From NCBI GenBank assembly GCA_021298245.1, contig JAJTDZ010000006.1, forward strand, positions 1-64,000: a stretch of DNA of 64,000 nt, given 5' to 3'. This document shows, piece by piece, positions 10,266 through 20,619 of this stretch. The notes under the pieces are model-generated. The model searched no databases. It saw only the letters and a list, made by a program, of their open reading frames with translations, and was not told where the DNA came from. Made by a program: the position numbers and the translations under genes. Source of the stretch: Algoriphagus sp. Lineage in GTDB: Bacteria > Bacteroidota > Bacteroidia > Cytophagales > Cyclobacteriaceae. The stretch's first letter is position 1. The number at the start of each line of letters is the position of its first letter.

Positions 10266-10280
10266 GTGGTCGTGGGGAGA

Positions 10281-11048
10281 TCAGGCTGTAGCCTTGGCGG
10301 TATCAACTTCTTCTTTTATCCAATCGTATCCTTTTTGCTCTAATTCTAAAGCCAATTCTTTGCTTCCTGATTTTACAATTCTTCCTTGATAAAGTACGTG
10401 TACCACATCCGGAACGATGTAATCGAGAAGACGCTGGTAATGGGTGACAACGATGGTTGCCGTAGAGGGAGATTTTAATTTATTTACTCCATTGGATACG
10501 ATACGTAAGGCATCAATATCCAATCCAGAGTCGGTCTCATCCAAAATGGAAAGTTTAGGCTCCAACATGGCCATTTGGAAAATCTCATTTCTCTTTTTTT
10601 CACCTCCAGAGAATCCTTCGTTGAGCGAGCGGCTCAAAAGTTTTTGATCGATCTCCACCAAAGCCATTTTTTCTTTCATCAAGGAAAGGAATTTTACTGC
10701 GTCTAAAGGCTCTTGACCTCGGTATTCTCGGATTTGATTGAGGGCTGTTCTTAAAAAATTAGTCGTTGAAACTCCCGGAATTTCAATGGGATATTGAAAA
10801 GCCAAAAACACTCCCTCTCTTGCACGATCTTCTGGAGAAAGCTCAAGGAGATCTTTTCCTTGAAAAATTACTTCGCCTTGGGTGACTTCGTATTCTTCTC
10901 TTCCTGCCAAAACAGAGGCCAAGGTAGATTTACCTGAACCGTTGGGTCCCATAATGGCATGAACCTCTCCTGCATTTACTTGTAAATTAATGCCTTTCAA
11001 GATGGGGGTACCCTCTATAGAAGCATGTAGATTTTTAATGGATAACAT
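10281..11048 (-). CDS. sufC: Fe-S cluster assembly ATPase SufC
   Basis: 255 aa ABC ATPase; [36 protein letters not shown]. Confidence 0.96.
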   Translation of the reverse strand: MLSIKNLHASIEGTPILKGINLQVNAGEVHAIMGPNGSGKSTLASVLAGREEYEVTQGEVIFQGKDLLELSPEDRAREGVFLAFQYPIEIPGVSTTNFLRTALNQIREYRGQEPLDAVKFLSLMKEKMALVEIDQKLLSRSLNEGFSGGEKKRNEIFQMAMLEPKLSILDETDSGLDIDALRIVSNGVNKLKSPSTATIVVTHYQRLLDYIVPDVVHVLYQGRIVKSGSKELALELEQKGYDWIKEEVDTAKATA

Positions 11049-11082
11049 GGGTTATTTTTTTTCAAATACTAAAACTTAAGCA

Positions 11083-12528
11083 TTAGCCAACGGATCCTTC
11101 CAAGGTAAGCGCCAATAATTTTTGAGCTTCTACGGCAAATTCCATAGGAAGTTGGTTAAGTACTTCTTTGGCATAGCCATTGACGATCAATGCAACAGCA
11201 TCTTCGGTAGCAATGCCACGTTGGTTGCAATAGAAAATCTGATCCTCCCCAATTTTTGAGGTAGTGGCTTCGTGTTCTACTTTGGCCGTGGGGTTGGCAA
11301 TATCGATGTAAGGGAAAGTATGTGCTCCACAGGCATTTCCCATCAACAAAGAGTCGCACTGAGAAAAGTTTCTAGCATGGAGAGCTCTTTTCATTACCTG
11401 CACCTGGCCTCGGTAAGAATTTTGAGATTTACCTGCTGAAATTCCTTTAGATACAATTCTGGATTTCGTGTTTTTTCCGATATGGATCATTTTAGTTCCG
11501 GTATCTGCCTGTTGGTAATTGTTGGTTACCGCTACAGAGTAAAATTCACCTACCGAATGATCTCCTTTCAAAATGCAAGAAGGGTATTTCCATGTTACTG
11601 CCGAACCCGTTTCTACTTGGGTCCATGAAATTTTGGAGTAATCTCCAGCACAAATCCCTCGCTTGGTTACAAAATTGTAAATACCTCCTCTACCTTCATT
11701 ATCCCCAGGATACCAATTTTGTACCGTAGAATACTTAACCTCGGCATGGGCAGCAGCATAAATTTCTACAACCGCGGCATGCAATTGGTTTTCATCCCGT
11801 TGAGGGGCAGTACAGCCCTCCAAATACGATACGTAGGAGGATTCTTCGGCAACAATCAAGGTTCGTTCGAATTGCCCGGTATTGGCAGCATTGATTCGGA
11901 AGTAGGTAGACAATTCCATAGGACAACGCACACCTTTGGGTATGTAGCAAAAGGATCCATCGGAAAAAACCGCTGAATTTAAAGCCGCGTAATAATTGTC
12001 TTGAATGGGCACGACTGAGCCCAGGTATTTTTTAATTAATTCTGGATGTTCTTTTACCGCTTCACTAAAGGAACAAAAAACGATTCCCAATTTACTTAAG
12101 GTATCTTTGAAGGTGGTTGCCACCGATACGGAATCTAATACGGCATCTACGGCAATGCCTTGTAGACGTTTTTGTTCGTTTAAGGATATTCCCAGCCTTT
12201 CGTAGATAGCAATTAACTCTGGATCTACCTCATTGAGGTTTTTTGGTTTTTTTGACTGTTTAGGAGCAGAATAGTATTTTAACGCTTGAAGATCAATTTT
12301 TGGATAGTTGACATTGGCCCAGGAAGGCTCAGCCATAGACTGCCAAGTAGCAAAGGCCTTCAGTCTCCATTCCAAAAGCCACTTGGGCTCTTCCTTTTTA
12401 GAGGAAATCCACCGAATAATCCCTTCATTCAGCCCAGCAGGGGCTTCGTCGGCTTCGTAATTTACCGACCAGCCGTGCTCATATTCTTTGGAAGTTAGAT
12501 CTTCTAAAAGTTGATTGTCTTTGCTCAT
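11083..12528 (-). CDS. sufB: Fe-S cluster assembly protein SufB
   Basis: 481 aa; [20 protein letters not shown]...[18 protein letters not shown]...[36 protein letters not shown]. Confidence 0.97.
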   Translation of the reverse strand: MSKDNQLLEDLTSKEYEHGWSVNYEADEAPAGLNEGIIRWISSKKEEPKWLLEWRLKAFATWQSMAEPSWANVNYPKIDLQALKYYSAPKQSKKPKNLNEVDPELIAIYERLGISLNEQKRLQGIAVDAVLDSVSVATTFKDTLSKLGIVFCSFSEAVKEHPELIKKYLGSVVPIQDNYYAALNSAVFSDGSFCYIPKGVRCPMELSTYFRINAANTGQFERTLIVAEESSYVSYLEGCTAPQRDENQLHAAVVEIYAAAHAEVKYSTVQNWYPGDNEGRGGIYNFVTKRGICAGDYSKISWTQVETGSAVTWKYPSCILKGDHSVGEFYSVAVTNNYQQADTGTKMIHIGKNTKSRIVSKGISAGKSQNSYRGQVQVMKRALHARNFSQCDSLLMGNACGAHTFPYIDIANPTAKVEHEATTSKIGEDQIFYCNQRGIATEDAVALIVNGYAKEVLNQLPMEFAVEAQKLLALTLEGSVG

Positions 12529-12563
12529 GTAATGAGTTATTTAGACTAAATATAATTTGAACA

Positions 12564-12571
12564 CAAAGGTA
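12564..12571 (-). promoter_or_regulatory. Bacteroidota -7 element (TACCTTTG) upstream of sufB
   Basis: Reverse complement of caaaggta, an exact TAnnTTTG match, ~36 nt upstream of the sufB ATG. No clear -33 TTG at canonical spacing. Confidence 0.5.
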
Positions 12572-12681
12572 CAACATTCATTCAAAAAAATATGTTCGCT
12601 TTTCTATCAAAATTCCTTTTAAATTTTAGAAAAAGGGGACAAAAGCCACCTTTTTGATATTACTGCCCGAACTTCTAAAAA

Positions 12682-12709
12682 AAATAGCACAGGAGGACCT
12701 GTGCTATTT
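12682..12709 (-). terminator. Intrinsic terminator of the Lrp-family gene
   Basis: Perfect 12-bp stem aaatagcacagg-agga-cctgtgctattt; followed by a T-run on the minus strand. Confidence 0.8.
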
Positions 12710-12734
12710 GTAATCATGAAGATAAGGCGATGAC

Positions 12735-13208
12735 TTATTTTTCCTTGTCGAAAAACTGTATGGGTCTATTGATACTCTCTTCCAATACAATTAAGGTTTC
12801 TGTTCTATCAATTCCATCTACCTTTTGAATTTTATCCAATACCAATCTCAGGTGATTGGTGTCTCTACAAATGATTTTGGCAAATATGGAATAGTTGCCC
12901 GTAGTGTAATACGCACTAACTACCTCTGCAATTCCTTTTAATCGTTCGATAACTGAATCGTAAAGAGAACTTTTCTCCAAATAAATCCCAAGGAATGCCG
13001 AAATGTCGTAGCCTAATTTTGAAAAATCAATGGTAAGGGTAGCACTTTTTACCACTCCCATATCCTCCAATTTTTTCATCCGTACGTGCACAGTACCCGA
13101 AGAAACGAAGACCTTTTTGGCAATTTCGGTATAAGGAGTCTTTGCATCTTCGTTCAGAAGGGAGATTATTTTTAGGTCTATATTATCGATATCTAAAATT
13201 TTGTCCAT
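12735..13208 (-). CDS. Lrp/AsnC-family transcriptional regulator
   Basis: 157 aa; N-terminal HTH (DLKIISLLNEDAKTPYTEIAKKVFVSSGTVHVRMKKLEDMGVV) and C-terminal RAM-type domain. Confidence 0.93.
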   Translation of the reverse strand: MDKILDIDNIDLKIISLLNEDAKTPYTEIAKKVFVSSGTVHVRMKKLEDMGVVKSATLTIDFSKLGYDISAFLGIYLEKSSLYDSVIERLKGIAEVVSAYYTTGNYSIFAKIICRDTNHLRLVLDKIQKVDGIDRTETLIVLEESINRPIQFFDKEK

Positions 13209-13295
13209 TTTCAGTCAAGTGATTTATATGATTTTTAATAAACGTGCCATAAAATTAAAGATTATTTAAAATATTACAAAATTATTTTTTCAATT

Positions 13296-13326
13296 TGTAA
13301 TTTCACAAGAAATCCATTTACTTTGG
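13296..13326 (+). promoter_or_regulatory. Candidate Bacteroidota promoter (TTG-N20-TTACTTTG)
   Basis: TTG at 13296-13298, 20-nt spacer, TTACTTTG at 13319-13326 (one mismatch to TAnnTTTG). Confidence 0.4.
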
Positions 13327-13470
13327 AATTGTATAAAATTAGCAAACGAAAATTTTGTTGTTTTTACAAATGTTTAATTTTCAATTTGATTCTATTCTTT
13401 AAACGAAAGAATCAATTTTAATCTCTTGAGAACTTTTAATCTCTAAAGTTATATTTGGGTTTATATTCTG

Positions 13471-13504
13471 AAAAGGGTCTTGTCTTTGACGAGACCTTTT
13501 TGTT
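13471..13504 (+). terminator. Strong intrinsic terminator-like hairpin upstream of the M14 peptidase gene
   Basis: aaaagggtcttgtc-ttt-gacgagaccttttt, ~14 bp stem with G-U pairs and U-tract, ~85 nt before the M14 start codon. Confidence 0.7.
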
Positions 13505-13589
13505 TTTCCTCTAAAGGCTTACTTCTTTCTTTAAACGGTGGTAGTAGCTACCTTTCAACCCTTATTTTTACTATTTCAACCTCTCCTTT

Positions 13590-15509
13590 ATGAAAACTTC
13601 CTTACTCTTGTTCAGTACCTTGCTTCTTGCCTTACACGCTCAATCCCAGGTAAGGTCCTTTTTGTCCGAACCCACTTTTCCAGAGAAAAATGAAAAATCT
13701 TCGTTTTATGTAGTCTCAGGAGAAAGACATGGGAATTCTTTCTTTAAAAAGGTCGCCTATCCCGAAGTGGAGTATACACCAGGAGCAAGCCTAGATTTTT
13801 CTAAATACCATACGGTAGATGTCATGTACCATTGGTATGAAGTCTGGGCCAAGCAATTTCCTCAACTGGTAGACCTCTATGTTGTGGAGCATTCTTTTGA
13901 AGGCCGTCCCATTTATCAGATGGCCATCACCAATAAAAATACGGGAAAGGATACCGATAAGCCTGCAGCTTATTTTGAAGGTGGAAGACATTCTGGGGAG
14001 ATAACCTCCAGCGAATCCATTCTTTGGCTGACCCAACACCTTCTAGAAAACTATGGAAAAGACCCCGAAATCACTGCATTGCTAGACAGCAAGGTGATAT
14101 ACCTTCGGCCTCAAAATAATCCTGACGGATCTAATCTTTACCTCTATTCTGCCCAGAGAAATCGAAGCACCGTAAAGCCTCAAGATACCGACAGAGACGG
14201 ATTGTTGGACGAGGATCCTGAAGAAGATTTGGATGGAGATGGCAGTATTTATCAGCTACGAAAAAAGGCCATCACTCCCTCTGAAAAGGAAAAAGCGAAT
14301 TACATTCTTGATCCTAGAGACCCCAAGGGGAGATTGATGAAACAAACCTTTCCTGGGAAAGGGGAATACCTGGTGTATACCGAAGGCATAGACAACGATG
14401 GAGATGGAAGGTACAACGAGGATGGGATAGGTGGCTTGGATTTGCATAGAAATTACCCTGAAAATTGGAGACCCAATGTAGGAGGGGACCTGACCGGAAG
14501 AGGATATACCCAATTTGGCTCCGGAGAATACCCACTTAGCGAAATTGAATCTCGAGCTACGGTATTGTGGATGTTGAGTCATCCCAACATTTCTGTGGTG
14601 AACTCCATGGATACCCGAGTACCCATGCACTTACGTCCCCCCTCTACCTCCAAGAGTGAGGAAAGAATGTATCCGCAAGACTTGGCTATCTATAAAGAAA
14701 TGGATCAACTTGGACTTTCTTACACGGCGTATCCCTGGGCAGGGGATGTATATGAAACCTATGCTACCCGATATAAAGTCAATGCTTTGACAGGAGATCC
14801 TCTTCTCCCTGAGCCTCTTTTTGGGCATGGGCCGGACTTCGGTTATTTTTATTACGGAAGTATTTGGTACGGAGATGAACTTTGGAATGGGGGTGCCATG
14901 AAGGATTATGACGGAGATGGAATATATGACGAATACGATGGACTAAGATGGGACGATGAAGCCAATGGGAGTAAAGGATTTAGGGTTTGGTCACCAATGG
15001 ATCATCCCGAGCTAGGCGAAGTAGAAATTGGAGGGTTTCATCCTAAATTTTTTGCGCAGAATGGTCCTGCATGGCAACTAGAGGATTGGGCCAAAAAGCA
15101 GGCTTTATTCAATTTGGCGATGGCCAAGAGGCTTCCTCAAGTCAGCATCACCGATGTAAAGGTCAACAAGCGAAGTGCAGGAGAATTTGAAATCTCCTTA
15201 TCCTGGACCAATTCAGGTAAATTGCCCGTAGCCTTGGAGCAAGCGAAATTGGTAAAAATCGTACAGCAAGATCGGGTGATGCTAGATTTTGATAAAAAAT
15301 TGCTACAAGGGGACCAAGATGCTCCTGTCCGTATCCTCACCCCAAGCACGTACGACAAGACCATTTATGCAGGCTACACTGGGGTTGGAGAGAAAAAAAC
15401 AGCCACCTTTATCGTGTCTGTGAAAGGAGAATTACCAGTGAAAGGTAAAATCAAGCTCTCTTCCACTCGAGGAGGATTTGTAGAAAGAGAATTTACGCTA
15501 AGCAATTAA
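13590..15509 (+). CDS. Secreted M14-family zinc carboxypeptidase with Ca-binding-like aspartate loops
   Basis: 639 aa; signal peptide, EGGRHSGEITSSES (HxxE-like zinc site), DLHRNYPENW; loops DTDRDGLLDEDPEEDLDGDGS, DNDGDGRYNEDG, DYDGDGIYDEYDG. Confidence 0.85.
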   Translation: MKTSLLLFSTLLLALHAQSQVRSFLSEPTFPEKNEKSSFYVVSGERHGNSFFKKVAYPEVEYTPGASLDFSKYHTVDVMYHWYEVWAKQFPQLVDLYVVEHSFEGRPIYQMAITNKNTGKDTDKPAAYFEGGRHSGEITSSESILWLTQHLLENYGKDPEITALLDSKVIYLRPQNNPDGSNLYLYSAQRNRSTVKPQDTDRDGLLDEDPEEDLDGDGSIYQLRKKAITPSEKEKANYILDPRDPKGRLMKQTFPGKGEYLVYTEGIDNDGDGRYNEDGIGGLDLHRNYPENWRPNVGGDLTGRGYTQFGSGEYPLSEIESRATVLWMLSHPNISVVNSMDTRVPMHLRPPSTSKSEERMYPQDLAIYKEMDQLGLSYTAYPWAGDVYETYATRYKVNALTGDPLLPEPLFGHGPDFGYFYYGSIWYGDELWNGGAMKDYDGDGIYDEYDGLRWDDEANGSKGFRVWSPMDHPELGEVEIGGFHPKFFAQNGPAWQLEDWAKKQALFNLAMAKRLPQVSITDVKVNKRSAGEFEISLSWTNSGKLPVALEQAKLVKIVQQDRVMLDFDKKLLQGDQDAPVRILTPSTYDKTIYAGYTGVGEKKTATFIVSVKGELPVKGKIKLSSTRGGFVEREFTLSN

Positions 15510-15518
15510 TCGGTCCAA

Positions 15519-18356
15519 ATGAAAAATATAGGAAGTATTTGTATAGGGATGTGGATCATCCTACTATTTTCCCAATCCCTCATTGCGCAACAAAAACGCT
15601 CACTCACCCATGAGGATTACGATGCATGGGAAAGCCTTTCTTCGGAAAAAATTACTAAAAACGGTCAATTTGTTGGTTTTCAAATTTCTCTACAAGAGGG
15701 GGATGGAAGAGTGGAGCTTTTTCCTTTCAAAACCCCCTCGAAAAAAACAATTATTCCAAGAGGTACTGCTTTTGGATTTACTCCTGACGATGCTTTTGCA
15801 GTTGGAAAAATTGTACCGCAAAGAGATTCCGTCTACGCCTTAAAATTAATGAAGAAAAAGGCCGATGATCTTCCCAAGGATAGCTTGTTTATCTTCCACC
15901 TTGCTTCAGGGAAACTAGAAAAGTTGGCTCGTGTAAAATCTTTTGCTACACCCACGGAAAAAGGAAGTTGGATCGCTATTCATTTTGAAAAGGAACTTCT
16001 TCCCAAAGAAGATCCCAAGGCCAATGCCGGTTTGGACTCTACAAAAAAAGCGGAAAAGCCAAAGAAAACAGATGGAACTAGCTTGTTGGTTAGGTCTTTG
16101 AATGGACAAACTTCTTGGATGCTGGAAAGAGTCAAATCTTACAGCTTTTCTCCAAATGGAGATTACTTGTATTACCTCCTTGCAGAAGAAGAAAAGCAAG
16201 ATAATGCAGCGCTACATTTGCTTGATCTAGCTTCCGGTGAACAAAGATTGGTGCATGAAAAAATGAATAACTACGCGCGGATGACATTTTCTCCCCAATC
16301 TACTTTTCTGGCCTTTGTGGTAAGTGACGATTCGCTTAAGGCAAAAAAGCCAAGTCACAAACTTCTCGTTTACGATATTAAAAAGAATGGGTTGGCCTTA
16401 GAATTGGAAAAAGCTGCCCTTAAATTAGAAAATAGCCGCATTAGCCCAGATGCTTCTTTGAGATTTTCCGAAGATGAAGGCAGACTGTTTTTTGGAGTAG
16501 CCAAAGAATACATTGACTACGCTTACGAAAATGACAGCACCCTTTTGGATGAAGATCGCGTAAGCCTAGATATTTGGGGTTGGCAGGACGATGAGATTCA
16601 GCCCATGCAACTCAAAAACAAGGCCCAAGAGGAAAAAAAGAGTTTCTTGGCAGTCGTTTCCTTAGTAAATGCAGAGGTGGTGCAGCTGGGAACTCCAGAA
16701 GTCGATGAAGTTCAATTGGAAAATAAAATCACCAAAGAGTTTGCATTGGCTTGGACGGACGCGCCCTACCGAAGAAATTACAGTTGGGACATTCAGATAG
16801 GTAGGGATGTGTATCTCCTAGATCTAGCTACGGGAACTAAAGAATTGATTGAAGAAAATGCTTCTGGGTCGCCAAGAATTTCTCCTGCAGGGCAGTATGT
16901 GTACTGGTATGCTGCTAGAGACAGTGCTTGGGTGGCTTATGACTTGCGATCAAAAACTAAAATTAATTTAACCCAGGGCTTACCCGTTCCTTTTTACGAT
17001 GAATTGAATGATTCCCCTTCTTTTCCAAGCAGTTACGGTGCAGAAGGTTGGTTGGAAGAGGACGAGGCCTTGCTGGTCAATGACCGCTTCGATATTTGGA
17101 AGATTGATCCTAGAAACCCAAAGACTGCTCAAAATATTACCCTTGGAGAAGGTAGAAAGAGGCAAATTACTTTTCGCAGGGAGAGATTGGTACTGGACGA
17201 GACCAGTATAGATGCCAAGGAGGGTTTGCTTTTTTCTGCTTTTGAAGAAAATACCAAGAAAAGTGGATTTTTTACGGGGGATTATTCAGGCAAGCAAGCA
17301 CCTAAACAGTTGTTGCTTAGCGATCATCGTTATGCGGGATTAAAAAAGGCAGAACAGGCAAATCAAGTCCTATTGAGGAGGTCTACCTATGTTGAAAATC
17401 CGGATCTCTACCTCAGCGATATCAATTTTACTTCTTTAGTCAAAGTGTCAAGCTTGAATCCACAACAAGCAAAAATCAAGTGGGGAAACGTCAAATTGAT
17501 TTCTTATTTGGCCCAAGATGGGACTCCTTTGCAAGGATTAGTGTTTACCCCTGAAGGATTTGATGGAATCAAAAAATTCCCCATGCTGGTGTATTTCTAC
17601 GAGAGAAATAGCGAAACCCTGCACAACTATCGTGCGCCAGCACCCAGTCGCTCTACCATCAATATTCCCTATTTTGTAAGTAACGATTACGTGGTATTTG
17701 TGCCCGATATCAAGTACGATCTCGGGCTTCCTGGACCCAGCGCTTACGATTGCATTCTTCCTGGAGTGCAAGCGGTTTTGGCTCAAGGAGGTGTAGACGC
17801 TACCAACATGGCCATACAAGGACAAAGCTGGGGAGGATACCAAGTGGCTTATTTGATTACCCGAACCAACTTATTTAAAGCAGCAGGAGCAGGTGCTCCT
17901 GTGGTCAATATGACCTCTGCCTACGGGGGTATTCGATGGGGGACGGGCATGAGCCGGATGTTTCAATACGAACAAACCCAATCTAGAATTGGAGGTACAC
18001 TATGGGAAAAGCCCTTGTACTATCTAGAAAATTCTCCCTTGTTTACCTTGGATCGGGTAAATACTCCTGTTTTGATCATGCACAACGATGCAGATGGTGC
18101 AGTGCCTTGGTACCAAGGAATCGAAATGTTTATGGGCCTCAAGCGCCTCAACAAGCCTGCTTGGCTGTTGCAATACAATGGAGAAGATCACAACTTGGTT
18201 CAACGAAAAAATGCAAAAGACCTATCTATCCGAATGGGACAATTCTTTGATCATTACTTAAAGGGAGCGCCAGCGCCATTGTGGATGACAGAAGGACTTC
18301 CCGCGGTAGAAAAGGGAAGGACGCTGAAATACGAATTGAGCAATCAACTCCGCTAG
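15519..18356 (+). CDS. Prolyl oligopeptidase-family (S9) serine peptidase, secreted
   Basis: 945 aa; signal peptide, beta-propeller-like N-half, GQSWGGYQVAYLITRT nucleophile elbow, MHNDADGAVPW (Asp) and GEDHNL (His). Confidence 0.9.
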   Translation: MKNIGSICIGMWIILLFSQSLIAQQKRSLTHEDYDAWESLSSEKITKNGQFVGFQISLQEGDGRVELFPFKTPSKKTIIPRGTAFGFTPDDAFAVGKIVPQRDSVYALKLMKKKADDLPKDSLFIFHLASGKLEKLARVKSFATPTEKGSWIAIHFEKELLPKEDPKANAGLDSTKKAEKPKKTDGTSLLVRSLNGQTSWMLERVKSYSFSPNGDYLYYLLAEEEKQDNAALHLLDLASGEQRLVHEKMNNYARMTFSPQSTFLAFVVSDDSLKAKKPSHKLLVYDIKKNGLALELEKAALKLENSRISPDASLRFSEDEGRLFFGVAKEYIDYAYENDSTLLDEDRVSLDIWGWQDDEIQPMQLKNKAQEEKKSFLAVVSLVNAEVVQLGTPEVDEVQLENKITKEFALAWTDAPYRRNYSWDIQIGRDVYLLDLATGTKELIEENASGSPRISPAGQYVYWYAARDSAWVAYDLRSKTKINLTQGLPVPFYDELNDSPSFPSSYGAEGWLEEDEALLVNDRFDIWKIDPRNPKTAQNITLGEGRKRQITFRRERLVLDETSIDAKEGLLFSAFEENTKKSGFFTGDYSGKQAPKQLLLSDHRYAGLKKAEQANQVLLRRSTYVENPDLYLSDINFTSLVKVSSLNPQQAKIKWGNVKLISYLAQDGTPLQGLVFTPEGFDGIKKFPMLVYFYERNSETLHNYRAPAPSRSTINIPYFVSNDYVVFVPDIKYDLGLPGPSAYDCILPGVQAVLAQGGVDATNMAIQGQSWGGYQVAYLITRTNLFKAAGAGAPVVNMTSAYGGIRWGTGMSRMFQYEQTQSRIGGTLWEKPLYYLENSPLFTLDRVNTPVLIMHNDADGAVPWYQGIEMFMGLKRLNKPAWLLQYNGEDHNLVQRKNAKDLSIRMGQFFDHYLKGAPAPLWMTEGLPAVEKGRTLKYELSNQLR

Positions 18357-18374
18357 GGAAGAAGACCTAAAAAT

Positions 18375-19169
18375 TTAGACCGCCACAGGGGCTTTGATGT
18401 GAGGATGGGGATCGTAATTGATCAATTCAAAATCTTCAAAGCTGAAGGAAAAAATATCCTTAACCTCTGGATTGATTTTCATGGTGGGTAGGGGCCGCAG
18501 CTCCCTACTGAGTTGTAAGTGCGCTTGCTCTAGGTGATTCAGGTAGAGATGCGCGTCTCCAAAAGTATGGATAAATTCTCCTGGCTGCAGGTCACAAACC
18601 TGTGCCACCATCAGGGTAAAAAGGGCGTAGGAGGCGATATTGAAGGGTACTCCTAGAAAAACATCCGCGCTACGCTGGTAGAGTTGACAGGATAATTTCC
18701 CATCGGCTACGTAAAATTGAAAAAGCGTGTGACAAGGGGGCAATGCCATTTGGTCTACGTTGGCTACGTTCCAGGCGCTTACCAGATGTCTTCTGCTGTC
18801 CGGTTTGGTCTTAATTTGGTGAATTAGGTTTTTTATTTGATCTATTTCTCCCCCTTTGCCATCGGGCCAATGTCTCCATTGGTACCCATATACTGGTCCC
18901 AAATCCCCATGTTCATCAGCCCATTCGTCCCAGATGGACACCCCATTTTCCTTTAACCATTGGATGTTGGATTCACCTCTCAAAAACCAAAGCAGCTCGA
19001 TGATTATGGAACGAAGGTGAAGTTTTTTGGTGGTGACCACAGGGAATCCCTCTGAGAGATCAAAGCGCATTTGATGTCCAAAAATACTGAGGGTGCCTGT
19101 TCCTGTACGATCAGTTTTCTTGACTCCTTCAGAGAGGATCCGCTTCATCAGGTCGTGGTATTGCTGCAT
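18375..19169 (-). CDS. thyA: Thymidylate synthase
   Basis: 264 aa from [81 protein letters not shown]-track start (19244) is too long. Confidence 0.97.
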   Translation of the reverse strand: MQQYHDLMKRILSEGVKKTDRTGTGTLSIFGHQMRFDLSEGFPVVTTKKLHLRSIIIELLWFLRGESNIQWLKENGVSIWDEWADEHGDLGPVYGYQWRHWPDGKGGEIDQIKNLIHQIKTKPDSRRHLVSAWNVANVDQMALPPCHTLFQFYVADGKLSCQLYQRSADVFLGVPFNIASYALFTLMVAQVCDLQPGEFIHTFGDAHLYLNHLEQAHLQLSRELRPLPTMKINPEVKDIFSFSFEDFELINYDPHPHIKAPVAV

Positions 19170-19241
19170 AAAAAGGAAATTGGGTTTGAGAGGGACAAGA
19201 TACCAAAATACCAAGGTTTGACACAAGCCCTTTTTGTACTT

Positions 19242-19249
19242 CAAAGATA
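19242..19249 (-). promoter_or_regulatory. Candidate -7 element TATCTTTG upstream of thyA
   Basis: Reverse complement of caaagata, exact TAnnTTTG match, ~73 nt upstream of the proposed thyA ATG. Confidence 0.4.
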
Positions 19250-19323
19250 GTTGAAATGATGCTAAAAAAAGGAGTTTCTACTAGTACTTTGAAGCGGCAG
19301 CAAATCCTTTCCCAGGAAAAAGA

Positions 19324-20367
19324 TTAGGGATTAAATCCTTCCCAAGTAAATGTGGCAGAGATGGGATAATGATCCGAATAATCCACCTCGTTGTGGGTGG
19401 TGAATTGCAGAGGAATCAGGCTTGGGGAGGAAAAGATATGGTCAATCCGGAGAAAAAATAGGATGCGGTTGTAAGTAAATCCAAAACCTCTTCCCGCCAA
19501 TTCGAAGGCATTTTCTAGGGATTCGCTGAGCTTGAAATAGGCATTGGAATAAGGAATTTCATTCAAATCTCCCATCAATATCACTTCATAGGGGCTATTG
19601 TTGATGTGTTCTCTCAAAACCTTGATTTGTTTGGCTCTCTCCAAACTCCCTTGATGGAGCTTACCTAAGGTTTGGCGGTACACTTGTTTGGCGCTATCGT
19701 AATTTTCAAAGGCTTCTGCTTCTATGGACATGGAGGCCAAGTGTACGTTGTATATTCTTACGGTGTCTTTACCTACTTCAACATCTGCAAAAATTGCCCC
19801 ATTGCTATTTTTCTCACTAAAGACAATGCCTTCATTGACAATAGGGTAGGATGAAAAAATAGCCATGCCGTAGGATCTCTTTTTTGCATCTCCGCGAAGC
19901 GGATGATAGGTGTACTCAAGTTCCCCATCTTTACTTAAAAATTTTAGGGCATTCTGATTTTCTACGGTATAATCTTGATAAAATTCTTGTATGGCTTTAA
20001 TTTCAGAAGGATGCTCGTTGATCCAGGAAAATACATTGGGATCGGACCCGTCCTTAGGGGGATTGTTATAATTAAAAAGATGAGCATTGTAACTCAATAC
20101 CTGAAGACCTTCTGCTTCGGAATTTTTGGGATGAATCTGCACGGTGAGGAGCACAAATTTGTATCCTAATAACAAACAGAGTAATGGGAAAATGGCTAAC
20201 CTTCTCCAAGCCAAAGCCAACAGGAGAAATAAAACTAAATTCGTTAAAAAGGCAATTGGGATTAGAAATGGAATTAAACCTGCGTAAGGAAATACCTCTG
20301 GAGAAATGAAAACACTTGAAAAAATAAGTAGGCTTAAAAAAAAGATTAGGCCAGTGAGAAATTTCAT
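19324..20367 (-). CDS. Endonuclease/exonuclease/phosphatase-family protein with N-terminal membrane segments
   Basis: 347 aa; LSYNAHLF, IKAIQEFY, VRIYNVHLAS, ILMGDLNEIPYSNAY, DHIFSSP, DYSDHYPISATF. Confidence 0.9.
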   Translation of the reverse strand: MKFLTGLIFFLSLLIFSSVFISPEVFPYAGLIPFLIPIAFLTNLVLFLLLALAWRRLAIFPLLCLLLGYKFVLLTVQIHPKNSEAEGLQVLSYNAHLFNYNNPPKDGSDPNVFSWINEHPSEIKAIQEFYQDYTVENQNALKFLSKDGELEYTYHPLRGDAKKRSYGMAIFSSYPIVNEGIVFSEKNSNGAIFADVEVGKDTVRIYNVHLASMSIEAEAFENYDSAKQVYRQTLGKLHQGSLERAKQIKVLREHINNSPYEVILMGDLNEIPYSNAYFKLSESLENAFELAGRGFGFTYNRILFFLRIDHIFSSPSLIPLQFTTHNEVDYSDHYPISATFTWEGFNP

Positions 20368-20619
20368 TGTCTTTGGTTCAGGGAGCTAGGTTTGTGCCTC
20401 AAAAATGGTAAATATTTGGGCAATTATTGATTATCCTTCCAATAAAATGGGAGAGTAGATGCTTTTGAATCATTAAAAATAAAAAATTACCCACTGATTT
20501 TTAATAAAACTATCCTTTGCATATCAACGTAACTAATAAAAATTTCATCTACTTTGATTTGATGTTTTCCAAGTAATTCTTTTTATTTTAAACTTGTTTT
20601 TACTAATTCTTTAATTCTT

